This document shows positions 1-5,497 of a DNA stretch of 10,733 nucleotides, one piece after another. A program made the position numbers and the translations under genes. The notes under the pieces were generated by a model, which saw nothing but the letters and a program-made list of their open reading frames with translations, was not told the origin of the DNA and did no database searches. The stretch covers positions 1 through 10,733 of the forward strand of contig JAITPU010000046.1 in assembly GCA_031289235.1 (NCBI GenBank), in the 5' to 3' direction. How positions within the stretch are numbered: the first letter of the stretch is position 1; each line of letters begins with the position of its first letter. The stretch is from Eubacteriales Family XIII. Incertae Sedis bacterium (GTDB lineage Bacteria; Bacillota; Clostridia; Peptostreptococcales; Anaerovoracaceae).

Positions 1-152
1 TCCCGCCCCGTCAGCTTTTTTATGTGTCCGATCACCTCTGCTTTCGCGTTGCTGAAATTATCCAGCAGCACAATATCCTCTCCCGCGTTTAACAGCTCCA
101 CGCAAGTGTGGCTGCCGATATATCCGGCGCCGCCCGTTACTAATACCGCCAT
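1..152 (-). CDS. galE: UDP-glucose 4-epimerase, N-terminal fragment
   Basis: The first 50 codons are visible before the gene runs off the left edge. The protein begins MAVLVTGGAGYIGSHTCVEL, which carries the GxxGxxG dinucleotide-binding motif of the extended short-chain dehydrogenase fold in the form typical of GalE, followed by VLLDNFSNA, where the acidic residue ending beta-2 contacts NAD. GalE interconverts UDP-glucose and UDP-galactose in the cytoplasm; the family is about 330 residues long, so roughly 85% is missing here. The ATG at 152-150 is preceded by GGAAAGGTG at a usual ribosome-binding distance. It lies 135 bp downstream of the PHP phosphatase gene on the same strand. The catalytic SxnYxxxK motif is outside the window, so another nucleotide-sugar epimerase of the same fold is possible. 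Confidence 0.88.
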   Translation of the reverse strand, partial: MAVLVTGGAGYIGSHTCVELLNAGEDIVLLDNFSNAKAEVIGHIKKLTGR

Positions 153-246
153 GATTCCGCACCTTTCCGCCGCCCTGCCGCGGCTCCTTCCCTTCTTTCC
201 CGTGAATGAGACTGCGTCTTTTCATACGTCGTTTATCGCTCAGGTG

Positions 247-261
247 ACTATTGCTCCGACA
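247..261 (-). repeat. 15-bp motif shared with the citrate synthase leader
   Basis: On the minus strand this reads TGTCGGAGCAATAGT followed by CAC. The same 15 bases followed by TAC occur on the plus strand at 3066-3080, just before citrate synthase. Both copies lie in a spacer in sense orientation to the next gene (galE here). The function is unknown; it may be an operator, a leader element or one end of a small repeat. Confidence 0.5.
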
Positions 262-287
262 AAGCCGCGCGCTTTAAGGCTCCCTTG

Positions 288-1076
288 TCACAGCGCGACA
301 AATCGGACCTCGCGGTTTTTAAACGAAGCTATGCGGTTAAGACCGGCGGCTTTTATCATTTCCCGCGCGTGGTCCAGCATGTAGCCTACATCTTTGGCGC
401 GGTGGGCGTCGGAACCTGTAGTGATGATCTCGCCGCCCATCTTTACATAACGCGCCAGAATCGCGGCTGAAGGAAGAGTGCGTTCTCCCATGCCGTATCG
501 GAAGCTTGAGGTGTTGATCTCTATGCCTTTTCCGTCCGCTACGAGAATATCTATTATCTTTTCCACGATGTCCATATAGACCTCGTCGTCGGGTATCCGG
601 TCCACGTAACGGTCGATAACATTGAAATGTGAAAGCACATCGTAGTCTTTGAATTTTTTCAGACAGTCGAGCATATAGCTATAGAAAACGATATAGGCGT
701 CTTCCAGACTGCGGCCCGCGAAAAAGTCTTTCCTGCAGATGTCGAAGCCTTCGGCGCAATGAAAAGAGCCGAGAACGAAATCGTATGGAAAGGCGTTCAC
801 CGCCGCGGAACATTTTTTCAGCGTATCGCCGTGCTGGATTCCGACTTCGATGCCTTTTACCAGCCTGATTTTCTCTCTGTAAAGCGCCTCAAGCCTGATG
901 AGTTCCGCGTGATATTCCGGAAACGAAAGTGTGAAAGGATAGTCGGGATAATCCGGATCGAAATGGTCGGTCACAGCGTATTCAACAAGTCCAAGGGAGA
1001 CGGCCCTCGCCACCATTTCCTCCAAAGGAGTTTTGCTGTCGCCGGAAAAAAAAGAATGTGTATGGTAGTCGTACAT
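288..1076 (-). CDS. PHP-domain histidinol-phosphatase-like phosphoesterase (HisJ/HisK family)
   Basis: A 262-residue PHP-fold metallo-phosphoesterase. The metal-ligand pattern is complete: HxH at H5/H7 in YDYHTHS, D37-H38 in TDHFD, E77 in GIEVG, H106 in GSFH, H150 in SHFN and D223/H225 in GSDAH. The arrangement and length fit the HisJ/HisK group, which hydrolyses histidinol phosphate in histidine synthesis. No other his gene is present, so a different phosphate monoester substrate is possible. I chose the ATG at 1076 because the recognisable domain starts there and AAGAGGG precedes it. The reading frame stays open upstream for another 76 codons, but those residues resemble no PHP N-terminus and cross hairpin-rich DNA. 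galE follows on the same strand after 135 bp. Confidence 0.88.
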   Translation of the reverse strand: MYDYHTHSFFSGDSKTPLEEMVARAVSLGLVEYAVTDHFDPDYPDYPFTLSFPEYHAELIRLEALYREKIRLVKGIEVGIQHGDTLKKCSAAVNAFPYDFVLGSFHCAEGFDICRKDFFAGRSLEDAYIVFYSYMLDCLKKFKDYDVLSHFNVIDRYVDRIPDDEVYMDIVEKIIDILVADGKGIEINTSSFRYGMGERTLPSAAILARYVKMGGEIITTGSDAHRAKDVGYMLDHAREMIKAAGLNRIASFKNREVRFVAL

Positions 1077-1165
1077 ATTTCCCTCTTGTTCGTTTTCGGG
1101 AGCGGTTCCGCGTCCGCTGAAACGGCGTCGCCACGCTCCTCCGCTCATTACGTTCGCTTCGCTGC

Positions 1166-1202
1166 CCGTTTTGCCGGCCAGCCGTAGATCGGGGCAAAAC
1201 GG
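1166..1202 (-). other. Hairpin in the PHP gene leader
   Basis: CCGTTTTGCC (1166-1175) pairs perfectly with GGCAAAACGG (1193-1202), a 10-bp stem. A possible inner CCG/CGG pairing (1182-1184 with 1190-1192) lies in the 17-nt loop. It sits about 90 bp upstream of the PHP start. Neither strand has a T-run after the stem, so it does not look like a simple terminator. Confidence 0.6.
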
Positions 1203-1219
1203 CAACGGATTCTGCCAAC

Positions 1220-1243
1220 ACGGTCTGACGGAAAAAAGACCGT
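1220..1243 (-). other. Second hairpin in the PHP gene leader
   Basis: ACGGTCT (1220-1226) and AGACCGT (1237-1243) form a perfect 7-bp stem with a 10-nt loop containing a run of A on the plus strand. It lies between the presumed PHP promoter and the 10-bp hairpin at 1166-1202, and would be transcribed in that leader. Confidence 0.5.
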
Positions 1244-1275
1244 TACGGCTCCAATGTATAGTCGGCGGCGCAATA

Positions 1276-1304
1276 ATTATACTGTAAAAACGAGGACACC
1301 GCAA
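1276..1304 (-). promoter_or_regulatory. Candidate promoter for the PHP gene
   Basis: On the minus strand, TTGCGG (1304-1299) is followed after 17 nt by a perfect TATAAT (1281-1276). Transcription would start near 1269 and give a leader of about 190 nt containing two hairpins. The -35 box is weak (three of six consensus bases), so the call rests mainly on the -10 box and spacing. Confidence 0.4.
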
Positions 1305-1348
1305 GCGCCGGTGACAAAGGCTGCCGCAACGGCAAACAACCTTGCTTA

Positions 1349-1436
1349 CTGTTCAAACATCGGCAGTGGCGCTGCCATCCCCTCCGGAACCGCGATGACG
1401 CGCTCGTATGCCCCGCAATTATTCCTTCGGAGAAAA
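1349..1436 (+). repeat. R1 leader element, paired with R2 upstream of rluB
   Basis: An 88-nt element whose opening CTGTTCAAACATCGGCAG is identical to the start of R2 on the opposite strand at 2845-2769. Similarity continues through YCCTCCGGAACCG, CCCGCAAT and CTTCGGRGAAAA, with one indel of about 9-11 nt. Two short stems fit both copies. GGCAG/CTGCC is at 1362-1366/1372-1376 here and becomes GGCAG/CTGTC in R2. CTCCG/CGGAG is at 1382-1386/1428-1432 here and becomes CTCCG/CGGGG in R2. Both changes keep pairing as G-U. The single-base length difference between the stems breaks any common reading frame, which argues for RNA or DNA function rather than protein. Confidence 0.72.
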
Positions 1437-1518
1437 CAGAGACCACCCGCCTGCTTACGGGCAAATCTTTGCAGTAACACACCTCGCGGACGAACTGCGC
1501 CGGGAATGAGAAAAAAAC

Positions 1519-1547
1519 TTGAAATTTTGCATAAGCGGGCATACAAT
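1519..1547 (+). promoter_or_regulatory. Sigma-A-type promoter for kal
   Basis: TTGAAA (1519-1524), a 17-nt spacer and TACAAT (1542-1547) match the housekeeping consensus at five of six positions in each box, with an A-tract just upstream. Predicted initiation near 1554 leaves only about 15 nt before the ATG, with the Shine-Dalgarno GGAGG at 1556-1560. If this is the main promoter, the R1 element upstream would not be in the transcript and would have to act as DNA or from an upstream promoter. Confidence 0.55.
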
Positions 1548-1568
1548 GATCAAAGGGAGGATACACAA

Positions 1569-2015
1569 ATGGATCAAGACAAAACAAATGAGAGAGATAA
1601 GAAGTTTCCGGTTCCGGAAGAGCATATGGGGAAAATTACCAGTACCATAAGGCTGAGGATGTCGCATAAAGACGCTCATTACGGCGGGAATTTGGTTGAC
1701 GGCGCGCATTCCGTCCATCTGTTCGGCGATATCGCCACGGAATTGCTGATCCGCTTAGACGGCGACGAAGGGCTGTTTCTGCGCTACGACGAGATAGAAT
1801 TTCTTGCGCCCGTTTACGCGGGCGACTACATCGAAGCCCGCGGTGAAATCACGCACATCGGCAATACGTCCCGAAAAATGGAATTCGTCGCGAAGAAAGT
1901 CGTGCGGGCGCGCCCGGATATCGGCCCGTCCGCCGCGGACTTTTTGGACGAACCCATCGTGGTATGCCGGGCAAAAGGCGTCTGCGTCACCCCCAAGGAA
2001 AACAAACGGAAATGA
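1569..2015 (+). CDS. kal: 3-aminobutyryl-CoA ammonia-lyase
   Basis: A 148-residue hotdog-fold protein recognised as Kal by its characteristic core: RLRMSHKDAHYGGNLVDGA (29-47), LFGDIATELLIRLDGDEGLF (51-70), EFLAPVYAGDYIEARGEIT (77-95), GNTSRKMEF (98-106) and a C-terminal EPIVVCRAKG. Kal removes ammonia from L-3-aminobutyryl-CoA to give crotonyl-CoA, the step of anaerobic lysine fermentation that leads to butyrate. The ATG at 1569 follows AAAGGGAGG with 8-nt spacing; a later ATG at codon 20 has a poorer site. The N-terminal 22 residues are charged and look like a lineage-specific extension. The usual pathway partners (kamA, kamDE, kdd, kce) are not in the window. The gene converges with rluB after a 21-bp gap with no obvious terminator. 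Confidence 0.85.
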   Translation: MDQDKTNERDKKFPVPEEHMGKITSTIRLRMSHKDAHYGGNLVDGAHSVHLFGDIATELLIRLDGDEGLFLRYDEIEFLAPVYAGDYIEARGEITHIGNTSRKMEFVAKKVVRARPDIGPSAADFLDEPIVVCRAKGVCVTPKENKRK

Positions 2016-2036
2016 TCACCGTTTCGGCCCCATCTT

Positions 2037-2765
2037 TCATATTTCGTTGCTATTGTTACTTGGCGGCGCGATAAGACAGTCTACCTCCTCGCGCCTGAGC
2101 TTCCGGTACTGCCCTTCTTTCAGGCGTCCGAGCCGTATATCCCCCACCGCCACGCGTTTAAGACCGACGACACTGCCGCCTACGGCGGCAAACATCTTCC
2201 GCACCTGGCGATTCCTGCCTTCGAGGATTTGTATCTCCACCTCCGCGACGCGTCCGGCCTGCCCGATCACCGCGACTTTCGCGGGAGAAGTGACAAAGCC
2301 GCCGATATCCACGCCCCGCCTGAGCTTTGCCAGTTTCTCATCGGAAATAACACCTGAAACCTTCGCGATATATGTCTTGTATATTTCATGTTTCGGATGG
2401 GTGAGGGCGTGGGCAAGCTCCCCGTCGTTGGTCATGATCAACAGGCCGGAAGTGGCGTAATCCAGCCTGCCGACCGGGAAAATACGTTCCTCAATGTCCG
2501 CCGTGAAATCCATCACCGTCGGCCGTTTCCGGTCGTCCTTCGCGGTGGTGACACAGCCGGCGGGCTTGTTCAGCATGATATAAACAGGCTTGTCCGCGCG
2601 GCCGACCAGCCGGCCGCTTACCTCGACCGCGTCTTCGTCCCGCACATCGTATCCCGGTTCCCTAACCGTCAGCCCGTTGACCTTCACCTCGCCGTTTTTC
2701 GTCAGCTCATCGGCCTTTCGGCGGCTGGCTATCCCGGCCCGGGCGATATATTTATTCAATCTCAC
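2037..2765 (-). CDS. rluB: 23S rRNA pseudouridine synthase, RluB/RsuA family
   Basis: A 242-residue protein with an N-terminal S4 RNA-binding domain (VRLNKYIARAGIASRRKAD, about 1-48) and an RsuA/RluB catalytic domain. The active-site aspartate is D102 in GRLDYATSGLL, followed by LTHPKHEIYKTY (121-132) and LEGRNRQVRKM (181-191). The family isomerises uridine to pseudouridine, RluB in the large ribosomal subunit RNA and RsuA in the small. The S4 start pattern and Firmicute context favour RluB. The start is inferred to be GTG at 2765, because family members begin almost exactly there and CGGGGA lies about 6 nt upstream. The frame is open for 114 more codons, but those residues are unlike the family and run into the citrate synthase start. 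Its ribosome-binding site lies inside repeat R2. Confidence 0.9.
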   Translation of the reverse strand: MRLNKYIARAGIASRRKADELTKNGEVKVNGLTVREPGYDVRDEDAVEVSGRLVGRADKPVYIMLNKPAGCVTTAKDDRKRPTVMDFTADIEERIFPVGRLDYATSGLLIMTNDGELAHALTHPKHEIYKTYIAKVSGVISDEKLAKLRRGVDIGGFVTSPAKVAVIGQAGRVAEVEIQILEGRNRQVRKMFAAVGGSVVGLKRVAVGDIRLGRLKEGQYRKLRREEVDCLIAPPSNNSNEI

Positions 2766-2768
2766 AGC

Positions 2769-2845
2769 TTTTCCCCGAAGTAATATTGCGGGCGGCAGCA
2801 CGGTTCCGGAGGAGATGACAGTCTCCCCTGCCGATGTTTGAACAG
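2769..2845 (-). repeat. R2 leader element, paired with R1 upstream of kal
   Basis: A 77-nt copy of the R1 element, on the minus strand and in sense orientation to rluB. It ends at the rluB ribosome-binding site (CTTCGGGGAAAA, then GCT and the GTG start). The stem equivalents are GGCAG (2832-2828) with CTGTC (2821-2817), and CTCCG (2811-2807) with CGGGG (2777-2773); the latter arm is the Shine-Dalgarno itself. A competing stem GGGGAGA/TCTCCTC is also possible, so the site could in principle be held in one of two folds. Confidence 0.72.
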
Positions 2846-2886
2846 ACTCGGAGCGTCCGCTTTCGAAAATATTAACCGCAAAACAG

Positions 2887-2915
2887 TTGTTCCTCCATTT
2901 TAAAGAGTGTATAAT
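2887..2915 (+). promoter_or_regulatory. Candidate promoter for citrate synthase
   Basis: TTGTTC (2887-2892), 17 nt, then TATAAT (2910-2915). A second TATAAT overlaps at 2915-2920. Initiation near 2922 would give a leader of about 175 nt that includes the whole structured segment. The -35 box is only a partial match. Confidence 0.4.
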
Positions 2916-2950
2916 ATAATAGCATGTATGTCGCCTCCATTGAAATGATT

Positions 2951-3080
2951 TTATTGTTCCGGCAGTTAAATGCGGCAAGAAACAGTTACTGTCGATAACG
3001 GCGATATCAACGGGTTCCGCCGCGCGGCGCGGCAGAAAAGACTGTCGCGCCTTGTTATATTTAACTGTCGGAGCAATAGT
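2951..3080 (+). ncRNA. Structured leader or small inverted-repeat element before citrate synthase
   Basis: Arms 2953-2971 (ATTGTTCCGGCAGTTAAAT) and 3059-3077 (ATTTAACTGTCGGAGCAAT) pair at all 19 positions in RNA, counting two G-U pairs, and extend one or two pairs outward. CAAG (2976-2979) and CTTG (3051-3054) can continue the stem past a small internal loop. Inside are ACAG-TTA-CTGT (2982-2992) and a 9-bp stem, GCGCGGCAG (3027-3035) with CTGTCGCGC (3042-3050), closing an AAAAGA loop. No known riboswitch class is recognised. The alternative reading is a MITE-like insertion with terminal inverted repeats; no clear target duplication is seen. Confidence 0.55.
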
Positions 3081-3097
3081 TACGGAAGAGGAATAAT

Positions 3098-4486
3098 ATG
3101 TTGGCAACAGGATTCAACACGCTCGACGATAAATATTCAGATACCACGCCGGAAATTCAAAAACTTTCGGAGATCTGCGTTAAAAACAGCTCTATCGACC
3201 CGTCGTTTTACGCAAAATTCAAAGTCAACCGCGGCCTCAGAGATCTGAAGGGAAACGGCGTGCTCACCGGACTCACCGAAATTTCGGAAATCCAGGCCTT
3301 CGATACGTCTTCAGGCGAAAAAGTGCCGTGCGAAGGCAGCCTGCATTTTCGCGGGATTAATGTCGAAGACCTGGTGCGCGGTTTTATCGATGAAAAAAGA
3401 TTCGGTTTCGAAGAAGTCATCTACCTTTTGATCTTCGGTTCCCTGCCGTCGGAAACGCAGCTGACGGAGTTCCGGCAGCTTTTGGCGAAATACCGGACGC
3501 TGCCCACAAGCTTTGTGCGCGACATCATCATGAAAGCGCCCAACGTGGACATGATGAACACCCTCGCGAGAAGCGTCCTTACACTGCACGCCTACGACGC
3601 CAAGGCCAACGACACCACGATACCAAACGTGCTGCGGCAGTCCCTGCTCCTGACGGCGGTATTTCCGCTGCTGTCGGTCTACGGCTATCAGGCGTACCGC
3701 CATTATTTCGAAGGAGACAGCCTGTTCATCCACACGCCGAACCCGGAGCTTTCCACGGCGGAAAACATCCTTATGCTGCTGCGCCCGGACAGCAAATATT
3801 CAGATCTGGAAGCGCGCATCCTCGACGTGTCGCTCGTGCTCCACGCGGAACACGGCGGAGGCAATAACTCCACATTCACCAATCGCGTGGTATCCTCCTC
3901 AGGCACCGACACATATTCCTGCGTGGCCGCTTCCCTCGGATCGCTGAAAGGCCCCAAGCACGGCGGCGCGAACATCAAGGTAGTGCAGATGTTCGAAGAT
4001 ATGAAGAAGAACGTTTCCGACTGGGACGACGACGGCGAAGTGGAGGCTTATCTGTACGCCCTGCTGAACAAAAAAGCCTTCGACGGGGCCGGGCTTATAT
4101 ACGGCATGGGTCACGCCATATATTCCCTTTCCGATCCAAGAACGAATATATTCAAGGCGTTTGTGGAAAAGCTCGCGAAAGAAAAAGGGAGGATGGACGA
4201 ATACCGGCTTTACAGGGCGGTAGAGCGGTTGGGCGAAAAAGCCATAGAGAAAAACCGGAAAATCTACAAAGGCGTCAGCGCGAACATTGATTTTTACAGC
4301 GGCTTCGTTTACAGTATGCTGGATTTGCCGCTGGAGCTTTATACGCCGATATTCGCCATAGCGCGCATACCCGGCTGGAGCGCCCACCGCATAGAGGAGC
4401 TGATCAACTCAGGGAAGATCATCCGCCCGGCGTATATGAGCGTGTCCAAGCGCACGCCCTATATTCCCTTCTCCGAACGAAAATAA
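3098..4486 (+). CDS. gltA: Citrate synthase (long clostridial form)
   Basis: A 462-residue citrate synthase, which condenses acetyl-CoA and oxaloacetate to citrate in the cytoplasm. Key residues are present: H249/H252 in LHAEHGGGNNST, H288 in PKHGGAN, H339 in GMGHAIY and D398 in NIDFYSG, the last three matching E. coli H264, H305 and D362. The arginine of the common GHR(V/I)Y motif is replaced by alanine (GHAIY). The first 50 or so residues form an extra N-terminal segment beyond the compact bacterial enzyme, as in long clostridial homologues. The ATG at 3098 follows GGAAGAGGA at about 5-6 nt. The gene stands alone behind a structured leader and converges with the Cof gene. A 2-methylcitrate synthase cannot be excluded by sequence, but no prpB or prpD is nearby. 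Confidence 0.92.
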   Translation: MLATGFNTLDDKYSDTTPEIQKLSEICVKNSSIDPSFYAKFKVNRGLRDLKGNGVLTGLTEISEIQAFDTSSGEKVPCEGSLHFRGINVEDLVRGFIDEKRFGFEEVIYLLIFGSLPSETQLTEFRQLLAKYRTLPTSFVRDIIMKAPNVDMMNTLARSVLTLHAYDAKANDTTIPNVLRQSLLLTAVFPLLSVYGYQAYRHYFEGDSLFIHTPNPELSTAENILMLLRPDSKYSDLEARILDVSLVLHAEHGGGNNSTFTNRVVSSSGTDTYSCVAASLGSLKGPKHGGANIKVVQMFEDMKKNVSDWDDDGEVEAYLYALLNKKAFDGAGLIYGMGHAIYSLSDPRTNIFKAFVEKLAKEKGRMDEYRLYRAVERLGEKAIEKNRKIYKGVSANIDFYSGFVYSMLDLPLELYTPIFAIARIPGWSAHRIEELINSGKIIRPAYMSVSKRTPYIPFSERK

Positions 4487-4507
4487 AAATATCGGATTTT
4501 CAGCTTA

Positions 4508-4522
4508 CGCGCCGACGGCGCG
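4508..4522. other. GC hairpin between convergent genes
   Basis: CGCGCC-GAC-GGCGCG, a 6-bp perfect stem with a 3-nt loop, sits in the 52-bp gap between the citrate synthase and Cof stop codons. No T-run follows on either strand, so an intrinsic terminator call would be weak, although it is the only structure in the gap. Confidence 0.35.
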
Positions 4523-4538
4523 ATTCAGCCGACGCGCT

Positions 4539-5396
4539 TTACATACCGTCTCGCCGCAACACAAATTTTTCTATGGCGTGAGCGACGCCGTCCTCGTCGT
4601 TTGACAGGGTCACAAAATCCGCCGCCGCTTTAGCGCCTTCCGTTCCCTGTCCCATCGCGACACCGATCCCGGCGAATTTGATCATCTCTATATCGTTGTC
4701 GTTGTCGCCGCAGGCCAGCGTCTCATCCCGCCGTATGTTCAATACGGAACAAAGGTAAGAAAGAGTTTCGCCCTTGTTCATCCCCGGCGCGCCGATCTCA
4801 AGATTGAAAGGCAGCGAGGACATCGTATACACCAGCGCGTTGGACTTCAGTTCTTCACGTACTTTCACGCGTTTCCGGGGATCCGCGAAGATCAGGTTGA
4901 TGCTCTCGATTTCGCGCTGCCATTCCCGTATAAACACTTCAAGCCGAGGGACAGGAACCCGCGTATTCAGATAATAACGGATATAGCCTTCCGGCAGGCC
5001 CGACTCGCTGAATTCGTCATAATCGGCCCGGGACACGTACGCGACTCCATTGTGAAATATTTCACATGCAATCTCGGTGTCTTCCAGCAGCGGCCGTACG
5101 CTCTCCAAGCCTTCCGCGGAAATACACTTGCTGTATATCAACTCGCCTGTTTCAATCTCAGAAAGAGCGGCTCCGTTTGAAGTAATGGAATAGCGGACGC
5201 CGCGAATGGCGTCCGGCCCGGAGAACTCCTGTGGCAGCGCGGAAAAAGCCCTGCCCGTCGCCGGCACGACTTCCACACCTTTCCCGATCGCCCTCTCGAC
5301 AGCCTTGCGGTTCCCGGAAGAAAACCTCTGATCCTCTCCGAGCAAAGTCCCGTCGATATCCAGCGCGATCAACCTGATACTGTTCATATCATTCAT
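4539..5396 (-). CDS. Cof-type HAD-superfamily phosphatase
   Basis: A 285-residue HAD hydrolase of the Cof/YbiV (IIB cap) subfamily. The motifs appear in order: motif I DIDGTLLG with nucleophile D13 and acid/base D15; VVPATGRA (T47) and TSNGA (72-76) around the early core and motif II region; motif III lysine K208 in GMNKGE; and motif IV GDNDND (D231-D235) for magnesium. These cytosolic enzymes dephosphorylate small substrates such as sugar phosphates, pyridoxal phosphate or flavin mononucleotide, and the substrate cannot be told from sequence. The ATG at 5396 follows AAGGAG at 4 nt; an ATG three codons in would have a 13-nt gap. It lies 101 bp downstream of scpB, and a repeat (copy A) fills that gap, so it may or may not share the scp transcript. 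Confidence 0.9.
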   Translation of the reverse strand: MNDMNSIRLIALDIDGTLLGEDQRFSSGNRKAVERAIGKGVEVVPATGRAFSALPQEFSGPDAIRGVRYSITSNGAALSEIETGELIYSKCISAEGLESVRPLLEDTEIACEIFHNGVAYVSRADYDEFSESGLPEGYIRYYLNTRVPVPRLEVFIREWQREIESINLIFADPRKRVKVREELKSNALVYTMSSLPFNLEIGAPGMNKGETLSYLCSVLNIRRDETLACGDNDNDIEMIKFAGIGVAMGQGTEGAKAAADFVTLSNDEDGVAHAIEKFVLRRDGM

Positions 5397-5417
5397 AAAA
5401 CTCCTTCATATTTGCCG

Positions 5418-5477
5418 CTATTCAGAGGCAGGCGCCGATAAGGGCCGGAAGCGGGACTTCCGCTCCGCTTCGCGTTG
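5418..5477. repeat. Dispersed intergenic repeat, copy A
   Basis: A 60-bp element between scpB and the Cof gene, starting 21 bp before the Cof start codon. It aligns with copy B (8463-8523): CTATTC, GGC(A/G)GGCGCCGA, GGAAGCGG, then CCGCT(C/T)CGCTTC and CGCGTTG. GAAGCGG (5448-5454) and CCGCTTC (5465-5471) form a 7-bp stem; a nested AGCGG/CCGCT stem is an alternative. The GC-rich hairpin and spacer location resemble REP-type elements. Confidence 0.65.
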
Positions 5478-5497
5478 GGACCGCGCGTGCACGCCCG

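Larger units (their letters stand above)
1077..1568. other. Non-coding spacer between PHP gene and kal
   Basis: A divergent 492-bp region with no convincing gene. It holds, left to right, two hairpins in the presumed PHP leader (1166-1202 and 1220-1243), a minus-strand TATAAT (1276-1281), the R1 element (1349-1436), further short stems such as CCCG/CGGG and GCAGT/ACTGC between about 1446 and 1490, and the kal promoter and ribosome-binding site (1519-1560). Open frames crossing it lack ribosome-binding sites. Confidence 0.7.
2766..3097. other. Divergent control region, rluB / citrate synthase
   Basis: A 332-bp non-coding region. From left to right it holds the R2 element directly before rluB, an AT-rich promoter zone (2887-2920), and a highly structured segment (2951-3080) ahead of the citrate synthase ribosome-binding site. 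A minus-strand promoter for rluB may share the AT-rich zone (TATTAT around 2913-2918), but no good -35 box accompanies it. Confidence 0.65.

Noticed and set aside
1077..1304. N-terminal extension of the PHP gene by 76 codons
   Set aside because: The domain begins exactly at the ATG at 1076, which has its own ribosome-binding site. The extension covers two strong hairpins and a TATAAT and resembles no PHP N-terminus.
1430..1470. Possible cobalamin-riboswitch box (GAGACC near a CCGCC)
   Set aside because: Only a few bases resemble the B12 box and the rest of the conserved core is absent.
1346..1546. 66-codon minus-strand frame overlapping R1
   Set aside because: It has no ribosome-binding site, and the matching stretch at R2 is out of frame because of the one-base indel, so the R1/R2 conservation is not at the protein level.
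1254..1568. Upstream extension of kal by 105 codons
   Set aside because: The known enzyme is about 130-145 residues; AAAGGGAGG and a promoter sit right before 1569, inside the supposed extension.
2766..3107. 114-codon N-terminal extension of rluB
   Set aside because: It overlaps the citrate synthase start and the structured leader, has no family similarity, and the S4 domain starts at the GTG at 2765.
4508..4522. Intrinsic terminator for citrate synthase or Cof
   Set aside because: The hairpin is real but lacks a T-run on both strands; kept only as a hairpin.
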